From assembly GCA_026994125.1 (NCBI GenBank), contig JALWRJ010000199.1, forward strand, positions 1 through 6,767: a DNA stretch of 6,767 nt, in the 5' to 3' direction. The notes beneath the pieces are model-generated. The model did not search any database. It saw only the letters and a list, made by a program, of their open reading frames with translations, and had not been told where the DNA came from. Position numbers and translations under genes: made by a program. Every line of letters begins with the position of its first letter. The first letter of the stretch is position 1. Positions 1 through 6,374 of the stretch are shown piece by piece. This stretch comes from Cyclobacteriaceae bacterium. Its GTDB lineage: Bacteria > Bacteroidota > Bacteroidia > Cytophagales > Cyclobacteriaceae.

Positions 1-77
1 ATATTTTTTGTGTAATGGGTTAATGATTTGGCTAGCTCTGTGGCTATTATTCCACCGGCACCTAATATAGTTTGCAT
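1..77 (-). CDS. NAD(P)-binding Rossmann / epimerase-like protein, N-terminal fragment
   Basis: Reading the minus strand from the ATG at 77-75 gives 25 residues before the window ends, beginning MQTILGAGGIIATELAKSL. The hydrophobic strand, the glycine-rich turn (G6, G8, G9) and the following amphipathic helix form the first beta-alpha unit of a Rossmann fold. They resemble the extreme N-terminus of the NAD-dependent epimerase/dehydratase (atypical SDR) proteins common in Bacteroidota. The usual third glycine is Ala12 here, which some SDR proteins tolerate. The frame stays open upstream to another ATG at 137-135, adding 20 residues rich in Leu and Thr. I prefer the start at 77 because the fold begins directly after it, as is usual in the family. 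Substrate and reaction cannot be told from this fragment. It is divergent from the plus-strand operon. Confidence 0.6.
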   Translation of the reverse strand, partial: MQTILGAGGIIATELAKSLTHYTKN

Positions 78-277
78 AGTTTTTTTAGTTGTAGTCGTGG
101 GTAAAGCTAGAATATTGTATAATAAAATCAGGAGCATTTTTTTGTTCCGATTTGGGTAGCAATCATCCCAAAAAACACCTAAATAGCGCTTGCTGAGCTC
201 TTTACTATCAGTTCAGTGTTGGCTAATTTACTATTTCTTAGAGTATATCTACATTGATTTTTAAGTGTTAAATGTAA

Positions 278-308
278 TTTAATAGGCAATGGTAGCTCGT
301 TAAATTTG
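278..308 (+). promoter_or_regulatory. Candidate Bacteroidota sigma-factor promoter (-33/-7)
   Basis: TAAATTTG at 301-308 is an exact match to the Bacteroidota -7 consensus TAnnTTTG. TTTA at 278-281 matches three of four bases of the -33 TTTG, and the 19-nt spacer is the usual length. Transcription would start near 313-316, giving a 5' leader of about 220 nt before the preferred start at 534. It is the only exact TAnnTTTG I found upstream of the operon. An 8-bp element with half its positions fixed as A/T can arise by chance in AT-rich DNA, so this remains a candidate. Confidence 0.4.
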
Positions 309-339
309 TCTTATTATTACTGATTTTCGGAGGTATTAA

Positions 340-360
340 ATGTTTTTCTCGACTAGTTAA
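340..360 (+). CDS. Possible six-codon leader ORF (MFFSTS) with strong Shine-Dalgarno
   Basis: GGAGG at 329-333 lies 6 nt before an ATG at 340-342, followed by five sense codons and TAA (358-360). It falls just downstream of the candidate promoter, in what would be the operon leader. Most Bacteroidota mRNAs do without a Shine-Dalgarno site, so a perfect one with ideal spacing is noteworthy. There is no coding-statistics support at this length, and it may be chance. Confidence 0.15.
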   Translation: MFFSTS

Positions 361-533
361 GTTATATAGCATGATCTGATGTAGGAAAATATAAAGAGAG
401 ACGCTTGAATAGTTTTACGCTATTGGCTCCTAAAAAAACCTCCATTTAACATTTCTAAATTTATATTTCGGGTTTTGGTTACAAAATGGTAATTTTGGGT
501 ATTAACTCGTATCTTTCGAAACATTTACTTCTC

Positions 534-3500
534 ATGAGGCTTTATATTTTTATAGCAGTTTGTTTTTTTCTGGCAACAATTAATGCCCATTCGCAAGGTA
601 CTTTCTTTGCTAACTCGTCTGGTAATTGGAACGATGTAACTATTTGGGATACCCCAAACCCGGGAGATGGCAACCCGTCAAACCTAATTCCCGGAGCAAC
701 TGATTTTGTTGTAACATTTGGATACACAGTTGGTATAAATGGGAACTATGAATGTGCTATCTTGTTGGTTCAGTTTGATACACAAAGTATTATTTGGCAG
801 CAAAATGGTTTTTTTGCTAATCCTTATACCCTTACAGTTAATGATTATTTGGGGTCGGTGGATGGAGTTGGATCTCCTACTGCACCTACGGTAAGTGTAA
901 TAGAGGATAATACTCGATTGACCATTAGTTTAACAGGAACTGCATCAAATTCTTTGTCAGGCGATGTGCTTTCGGCCTGGAATGCTACAGCACCTTTTCG
1001 AAACCTGACTATTGCTCCGGGAGGAGGCAACAGCTCTTTTATAAGTGATAACTTTGCTATTACCAGTGGAGGTAGTTTAAATGTAACTAACGGAACTTTT
1101 GACATCCAAGGGCAGTTAAGCGATGTAACCGCCAATTCAAATGTAAATGTATCAAGTGGAGCTACGCTTACTGTTGGTGGAGCCATTAATGGAGGTGCAG
1201 CCTCCTCCAACTTTTCTACCATTACCAATGATGGAACCATTAATGTAGGTACTGCTGGCTATGTAAACACTACCAATTTTAATATAAATGCAAATTCTAC
1301 ACTAAACGTTTCTAATAATCAACCCAATGGCTGGTGGCATTCTACTTCTCCGGGGCCGTCTTCGGTTTCTGTTGATGTAACTTCTACCATAAATTACAAT
1401 AGGATTGGCGCTCAGGGTATATATTCTGGTAGTTATGGTAACCTAAGCATGACGGGCGGTAGTGGTACCAAAACCTTAAACAATACAGGTGCACTTTCTG
1501 TACTTGGTAGTCTTACTATTGGAGGTTCAAATACCTTTGATACATCTTCCAATACCAACACAATCAATCTTAGTGGGAATGTTACCAATGACGGCACTTG
1601 GTCGCCCACCCAACAAGTTAATTTTAATGGTGCAGCATCACAATCAATCACTGGTAATAATGTGATTAGCTTTGGAGGGGGAGTGCGTGTTTCTAATACA
1701 GCCGGCACTATTCAATTGGTTGGTGTTAATGGAGATATTAATGGAACGTTTACATTGGATGCGGGTGCAACTTTTAATCCCAATGGGAACACAGTTAATT
1801 TGTCGGGCAATTTGTCCATTAGCGGCAACTTGACCGCCTCTGGTACATTTGTTTTTGATGGTTCTACCACCGTTTCGGGTAGTGGAACAGCAGCTTTTAA
1901 TAATGTAACCATTTCAGGCACCTTATCGGCTCAAGGGCAAAGTGCCACCATTGCAGGTAGTTTTACCAATAATGGAACTTTTGACAATCTTAATGGCACT
2001 GTTGATTTTAACGGCACGATCAATCAAACAATTTCTGGTAGTGCAACAACAAATTTTTACAACTTAACAATTTCCAATAGCAGTGCCACGGTTGCTAATA
2101 ATGGTACAGTTAACTTAAATACAGCCATGACCCTGGCAAGCAACGCTACCTTTGATGCCGATGGCAGTGGCTCAGGGGTATTTACCATCCGCTCAACTTC
2201 GGGCAGTAATACGGCCAGGGTAAATGCCTTACCTTCGGGTGCCAGCATTACAGGCAATGTGGTATCGCAACGGTACTTTGACGGTGCCGGAGACGTGTGG
2301 CGAAATTTTGGTGTTAATGTAAGTGGAGCCACACTTACCGATATTACCAATGCAGGTTTTACTTTTAATGGTACTGGCAACGATATGGCCTATTACGATG
2401 AAACGGTAACCGGTGTAGTAGATAATGGTTGGGTATTGCGTTCGGCTTTTCCTAATAGTAATTTGGCTGCTAATTTTGGATATTCCATGTGGACACGAGC
2501 TGCTGAAACACCCAGGGTAGTAAGTTTTACCGGTACCCTTAACCAGGGTACGCAAAATATTCCCATTTCGTACACCAATACCGGTAGCCCGGCCGATGAT
2601 GGCTGGAATTTAGTAAATAATCCATTGCCGGCAACAGTAGATTGGGACAACATGACTAAAGCAAATTTAAATACTGCGGTAAGCGTTTGGAATACCTCAA
2701 CCAGCGCATACGATACCTGGAATGGTTCCACAGGAGGATTATCGAATGGCTTAATTGCTTCGGGGCAGGCCTTTTGGGTACAAGCTAGTGCAGCCAGCCC
2801 TACCCTAAGTATTCCGGAATCTGCCAAATCAACTTCTTCGTCCTCATTCTTAAAAACCTCTGCCGAACCGGTAACAAATCAACTTATTGTTTCACTGATT
2901 CAAGAAGATAAAAAAGACAAATTATACATCCATTTTAGAGACGATGCCACCGATAATTTTGATGGCTATGCGGATGCAAGAAAATTAAAAAATGGTATTT
3001 TCAATTTATCATCTCTAAGTGCAGATGGCCAAAACCTGGCCATCAATTCATTGCCGTTACAAACATGTAGTAAGTCGGTTAATCTAAAAATAGAAGATGC
3101 TCCTGCCGGAAACTATACGCTTTTAATAGAGGATTTGGTTTCGTTTACCACAAGTGTTGATGTAGTACTTAAAGATGCATTTACCAGTACAACAAGTCCT
3201 ATTTCTGAAGGAAGTATATACGATTTTCAAATTACTTCTGATCCCAATTCTTATGGGGAAAACAGGTTTACCATTGAAATAACCACCCAGCCTGTAATTG
3301 ATAACGTACAATACAGCCACACCAACCAGTGCGATGTGGCACAAAGTGTTACCATAACTAATGCTCAACTGGGAGCTACTTATCACCTTATTCAAAATAA
3401 CGATACCATTGCTTCGGGAACGGCTACTGAGCCTAACCTGGTGATTAACTTTACCGAGGGGCAAATTGCTCAAGGAACCAATGTATTTGATGTGGCCATC

Positions 3501-4271
3501 AATGTAGGAACCTGTGGCGATACCTTACTTACTTCTGCAATAACCATTTATTCGGTACCTTTACTGGAGGTAAGTAATGTAACCGATGGTAAAAGCTGTG
3601 GGCCAGGCCAGGTGAGTATTAAAGCTGAGGGTGCTACCGGAAATGCGTATTATAATTGGTATGAATCGTTGGAGGATACCACACCTATTGCCGGGCAAAA
3701 TGGTAATGAATTGCTTACTCCGGAATTAACTACCACTAGATTTTATTACGTTGCCATTGTAAATGAGGCAGGTTGTGAAAGTGCTACTCGAACTAAAGTA
3801 ACAGCAGAAATTGTAAACCTTGATATCCCGGAAATTCGCATCCAAGGAAATGAAATTTCAACTTCAGCAGTAGCCGATAATTATATTTGGTATAAAGATG
3901 GTGAAGTAATAGATGGAGAAAGCAATGCTGCAATTAGTATTTCAACCAGTGGAAGCTATAATGTAGTCATTCAATCAAATGATTGTGAAGCGGCATCGGA
4001 GCCTATAGTTGCCACTATATTAGGAGTAGAGGAGCTTAAAAAAGCAGGTATTTCTGTTTATCCTAACCCTGTTGCTACTACTTTACACATAAAAGGTGAT
4101 ACGCAAAATATCCAATCCATTTTATTATACGATACCAAAGGAGTAGAAGTGTTTAGAGCCGATGAGCACATTCCTGATGAAATAAATATGAATAGCCTAA
4201 AAAAAGGTATTTATATTATTAATATTGTTACTCCAAACCAAACCATAACATCAAGAGTACGCAAAAAATGA
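534..4271 (+). CDS. Large secreted beta-solenoid/Ig-like protein with T9SS type A sorting domain
   Basis: Predicted 1245-aa surface or secreted protein. Residues 1-20 form a signal peptide (hydrophobic core, A-H-S before Q21). An in-frame ATG at 486 would add 16 residues; I chose 534 because it gives a compact standard signal peptide, though neither start has a clear ribosome site. Residues 22-110 hold the GNWND..IW entry motif often seen in such proteins. About 110-555 is Thr/Asn/Gly/Ser-rich, with repeated 'TNNGTF..FNG..QTISG' units (around 351 and 478), typical of a right-handed beta-solenoid. Residues 564-765 contain WRNFGV and NNPLP..VDW motifs found in other T9SS cargo, followed by a beta-sandwich-like part ending RFTIEI (780-915). 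Cys-bearing Ig-like modules span 917-1165. The C-terminal type A domain (1173-1245) starts ISVYPNP and ends with KKGIYIINI and a basic tail. This directs crossing of the outer membrane by T9SS and usually cleavage by the PorU sortase. No catalytic domain is visible; an adhesin or matrix role is inference. Confidence 0.88.
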   Translation: MRLYIFIAVCFFLATINAHSQGTFFANSSGNWNDVTIWDTPNPGDGNPSNLIPGATDFVVTFGYTVGINGNYECAILLVQFDTQSIIWQQNGFFANPYTLTVNDYLGSVDGVGSPTAPTVSVIEDNTRLTISLTGTASNSLSGDVLSAWNATAPFRNLTIAPGGGNSSFISDNFAITSGGSLNVTNGTFDIQGQLSDVTANSNVNVSSGATLTVGGAINGGAASSNFSTITNDGTINVGTAGYVNTTNFNINANSTLNVSNNQPNGWWHSTSPGPSSVSVDVTSTINYNRIGAQGIYSGSYGNLSMTGGSGTKTLNNTGALSVLGSLTIGGSNTFDTSSNTNTINLSGNVTNDGTWSPTQQVNFNGAASQSITGNNVISFGGGVRVSNTAGTIQLVGVNGDINGTFTLDAGATFNPNGNTVNLSGNLSISGNLTASGTFVFDGSTTVSGSGTAAFNNVTISGTLSAQGQSATIAGSFTNNGTFDNLNGTVDFNGTINQTISGSATTNFYNLTISNSSATVANNGTVNLNTAMTLASNATFDADGSGSGVFTIRSTSGSNTARVNALPSGASITGNVVSQRYFDGAGDVWRNFGVNVSGATLTDITNAGFTFNGTGNDMAYYDETVTGVVDNGWVLRSAFPNSNLAANFGYSMWTRAAETPRVVSFTGTLNQGTQNIPISYTNTGSPADDGWNLVNNPLPATVDWDNMTKANLNTAVSVWNTSTSAYDTWNGSTGGLSNGLIASGQAFWVQASAASPTLSIPESAKSTSSSSFLKTSAEPVTNQLIVSLIQEDKKDKLYIHFRDDATDNFDGYADARKLKNGIFNLSSLSADGQNLAINSLPLQTCSKSVNLKIEDAPAGNYTLLIEDLVSFTTSVDVVLKDAFTSTTSPISEGSIYDFQITSDPNSYGENRFTIEITTQPVIDNVQYSHTNQCDVAQSVTITNAQLGATYHLIQNNDTIASGTATEPNLVINFTEGQIAQGTNVFDVAINVGTCGDTLLTSAITIYSVPLLEVSNVTDGKSCGPGQVSIKAEGATGNAYYNWYESLEDTTPIAGQNGNELLTPELTTTRFYYVAIVNEAGCESATRTKVTAEIVNLDIPEIRIQGNEISTSAVADNYIWYKDGEVIDGESNAAISISTSGSYNVVIQSNDCEAASEPIVATILGVEELKKAGISVYPNPVATTLHIKGDTQNIQSILLYDTKGVEVFRADEHIPDEINMNSLKKGIYIINIVTPNQTITSRVRKK

Positions 4272-4453
4272 AACTAAGGCTTGTCGCAATTTTTATCTTT
4301 ATATCTTCACTATTAGCAGCACAGCCCGGAGGCGGAGGCCCTGGAGGCGGAGGAGATCCTGATGTGCCTTTAGGAGGCATTGAATTACTAATTGCTGTTG
4401 GGGCACTTTTTGGTGCCAAAAAGGCCATTAACAGGAGTAAAAAACAAAAATAA
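4268..4453 (+). CDS. Small signal-peptide protein with Gly/Pro linker and CTERM-like hydrophobic/basic tail
   Basis: A 61-aa protein in four parts: signal peptide (1-18, KLR then a hydrophobic core, cleavage probably LAA|Q), Pro/Gly linker (19-32) containing two PGGGG units, a PDVPLGG motif (31-37), and a hydrophobic helix (38-50) followed by a basic tail (KK..NRSKKQK). Motif, membrane helix and basic cluster in this order is the layout of exosortase/CTERM sorting signals. Short Bacteroidota proteins of this kind, which I recall under the name PID-CTERM, usually have an Asp after the P-[IL]; here Gly replaces it. The ATG overlaps the previous stop (ATGA) and the stop overlaps the next start (TAATG), supporting real translation. 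It would probably sit in the inner membrane or be processed to the surface. Its function is unknown. No exosortase is visible in the window, so assignment to such a system is inference. Confidence 0.8.
   Translation: MKLRLVAIFIFISSLLAAQPGGGGPGGGGDPDVPLGGIELLIAVGALFGAKKAINRSKKQK
4325..4354 (+). repeat. Two tandem 15-bp units encoding PGGGG
   Basis: The units 4325-4339 and 4340-4354 (CCn GGA GGC GGA GGn) differ only at two wobble positions and encode Pro-Gly-Gly-Gly-Gly twice, in the linker of the 61-aa protein. The near identity suggests a recent duplication or slippage. The block is markedly G-rich compared with the AT-rich surroundings and contains several GGAGG motifs. Confidence 0.85.
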
Positions 4454-6357
4454 TGTTTCGCAAACTGAGGGAAATTCGCATATTGCCCCGTTGGATTATT
4501 GTTCTCATCGATGCATTTTTTGTACTAATTGCTACCTCTTTTGCGTATATTCTTCGTTACAATTTCGACCTGTCAGCTATTGACCGAACCAACTACGGAT
4601 GGGGCATTGCCGGGTTTGTAGGTTTAACCATACTGGCTTCGTTAGTTACTCGAAGCTATTCAGGTATTGTACGTTATACCGGTTTTCAAGATGGCATAAG
4701 GGTTACCTATACATTGGGCATGGCAGCCATAATTGCTGCTTCGGTAAATTACATGTACTTTCTTCAACATGGAATTGCTCTTTTCCCTAATTCTGTAAAT
4801 TTAATAGCCTTTTTTATTAGTATGGTGGCCTTACTGGCCTACAGGCTTATGGTAAAAATGATTTTTGAGTTTTTTAAGGGGAGAAAGCACAGGTTTAAGC
4901 GTGTACTCATATTTGGTGCTGGAGAATCGGGCCAAATGGTAAACCAACTTTTTACCAACGATCCCGTGTTTAAAGTGGTAGGGTATGTTGAAGACGACCC
5001 CAATAAAATAGGCAAAGTAGTAAATGGGCTACATATTTACGATGGAAGTAAGTTGTCAACTATTTTTCAGGAACTTCAAATTGATGAACTAATTATTTCG
5101 GTTCAAAATTTAGATTATGCTCGAAAAAATAACTTGGTAGAGCTTGCTTTACAAGAGGGGAAAAAGGTGCTTCATGTGCCCCCGGTAAATAAATGGGTTA
5201 AGGGTGAATTAAGCACACGGCAAATTAAAGAAATAAATATTGAAGACTTACTGGGCAGAGATGCCATAAACTTAAATAATTATTACATCTCTAACGAAGT
5301 AAAGGGTAAAACAATATTGATTACCGGAGCAGCGGGCTCTATTGGCAGCGAAATTGTTCGTCAATTGGTAAGTTACCAACCCAAACGATTGTTGTTGTTC
5401 GACCAATCAGAAACCGGCATGTTTCATGTAAGACACGAGCTTACAAACTTACACGTAAACTCCATTGAAATAAATTACATTGTAGGTGATGTAACCAATG
5501 CAGACCGGGTAAATTACGTATTTAGCAATTATAAACCCGAAATTGTGTTTCATGCAGCGGCCTACAAACATGTACCTATGATGGAAGTAAATGCAACCGA
5601 AGCTGTAATTTGCAATATTATGGGTACACGTATGGTAGCCGAGGCAGCTGCCAAAAATAAAGTGGATAAATTTATTTATATTTCTACCGACAAGGCTGTA
5701 AACCCAACCAATGTGATGGGCGCATCTAAACGCATTGGCGAAATGTTTATACAATCGCTTAATAATATTGCTGACAAAGGTGCTTTTGCCTCCACTAAAT
5801 TTATAACAACACGCTTTGGTAATGTATTGGGTTCCAATGGTTCTGTTATTCCATTATTTAAACAACAAATTGCCATGGGCGGGCCGGTAACAGTTACCCA
5901 TCCTGATATTACACGCTATTTTATGACTATTCCCGAAGCATGCCAGTTGGTGCTGGAGGCGGCAGCTATGGGTAAAGGGGGCGAAATCTTTATTTTTGAT
6001 ATGGGTGATGCCGTGAAAATTGTTGACCTGGCAGAGCGAATGATTACACTTTCCGGTTTTGAACCCCATACTGAAATTGAAATTGACTTTATAGGGTTGC
6101 GAGAGGGAGAAAAATTGTATGAAGAACTGCTAAACGATAAAGAAAATTGCATTAACACCCATCATAATAAAATTATGATAGCCAAAGTTATAGAACACCC
6201 TTTCTTAAAAATAAATGTTGCTGTGGACGAAATTATAGCCTTGGCCAATAGGCAGGCTGAATATGATATGGTTAGACGAATGAAAGATTTAGTGCCGGAA
6301 TATATTAGCAACGAATCTAAATTTGGAAAATTGGATGCCAATAAAACAGCTATGTAA
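4453..6357 (+). CDS. Membrane-anchored nucleotide-sugar 4,6-dehydratase (CapD/WbpM/PglF family)
   Basis: A 634-aa polysaccharide biosynthesis enzyme, the usual length of the long membrane-bound form. Four transmembrane helices (about 14-36, 50-67, 86-104, 112-137) are followed by a first Rossmann domain with FGAGESG (154-160) and the catalytic SDR domain with TGAAGSIG (291-298), D317 for the adenosine ribose, GDVTN (345-349), HAAAYKHVP (367-375), STDK (411-414), and RFGNVLGSNGSVIP (454-467). The C-terminal GLREGEKLYEEL (548-559) is a family signature. The classic YxxxK is M422-x3-K426, as in the long-form dehydratases, where Asp and Lys of the TDK motif take part in catalysis. The family converts UDP-GlcNAc or a similar nucleotide sugar to a 4-keto-6-deoxy sugar for capsule, O-antigen or glycoprotein glycans. 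Exact substrate and C5 stereochemistry are not readable. Its ATG overlaps the preceding stop by one base, so it is co-translated with the small secreted protein. Confidence 0.93.
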   Translation: MFRKLREIRILPRWIIVLIDAFFVLIATSFAYILRYNFDLSAIDRTNYGWGIAGFVGLTILASLVTRSYSGIVRYTGFQDGIRVTYTLGMAAIIAASVNYMYFLQHGIALFPNSVNLIAFFISMVALLAYRLMVKMIFEFFKGRKHRFKRVLIFGAGESGQMVNQLFTNDPVFKVVGYVEDDPNKIGKVVNGLHIYDGSKLSTIFQELQIDELIISVQNLDYARKNNLVELALQEGKKVLHVPPVNKWVKGELSTRQIKEINIEDLLGRDAINLNNYYISNEVKGKTILITGAAGSIGSEIVRQLVSYQPKRLLLFDQSETGMFHVRHELTNLHVNSIEINYIVGDVTNADRVNYVFSNYKPEIVFHAAAYKHVPMMEVNATEAVICNIMGTRMVAEAAAKNKVDKFIYISTDKAVNPTNVMGASKRIGEMFIQSLNNIADKGAFASTKFITTRFGNVLGSNGSVIPLFKQQIAMGGPVTVTHPDITRYFMTIPEACQLVLEAAAMGKGGEIFIFDMGDAVKIVDLAERMITLSGFEPHTEIEIDFIGLREGEKLYEELLNDKENCINTHHNKIMIAKVIEHPFLKINVAVDEIIALANRQAEYDMVRRMKDLVPEYISNESKFGKLDANKTAM

Positions 6358-6374
6358 CCAACGCCTATTCTGTC

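Larger units (their letters stand above)
78..533. other. Divergent intergenic region, no protein gene seen
   Basis: About 455 bp separate the left-edge gene from the preferred start of the large secreted protein. I see no ORF with protein character, no tRNA and no convincing intrinsic terminator. The stretch is AT-rich. It holds one good Bacteroidota-type -7 element (301-308) and a Shine-Dalgarno-preceded six-codon frame (340-360). No matching promoter for the left gene was found on the minus strand: TAGCTTTA at 109-102 is near the -7 consensus but lacks a -33 element. If the long isoforms are used, 78-137 and 486-533 would be coding. Confidence 0.6.

Noticed and set aside
131..148. Small hairpin GGAGCA/TGTTCC with a six-T loop
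   Set aside because: Only 6 bp with one G-T pair, located upstream of a divergent gene where a terminator is not expected; no T-run follows it.
201..234. 8-bp direct repeat TTTACTAT at 201-208 and 227-234, 26 bp apart
   Set aside because: About one such repeat is expected by chance in an AT-rich region of this size, and no other operator feature supports it.
845..2827. Several long minus-strand open frames opposite the large secreted protein
   Set aside because: They are antisense shadows of Thr/Asn/Gly/Val-rich codons in the solenoid, with biased composition rich in Pro/Leu/Val, no domain character and no start context. The plus-strand frame has a signal peptide and sorting domain.
4325..4354. 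Gly-rich repeat as a collagen-like domain
   Set aside because: Two PGGGG units are not a Gly-X-Y pattern; this is a flexible linker.
4228..4428. Minus-strand 66-aa frame with a polyproline stretch
   Set aside because: It is the complement of the GGA/GGC repeat of the 61-aa protein, which is supported by overlapping start and stop codons on the plus strand.
4392..4790. Two short plus-strand frames overlapping the small protein and the dehydratase N-terminus
   Set aside because: They are alternative-frame shadows rich in Cys/His/Phe, and they overlap the well-supported transmembrane region of the dehydratase.
5449..6158. Minus-strand open frames opposite the dehydratase
   Set aside because: They lie fully inside a gene with all its family motifs intact and show no recognisable protein features.
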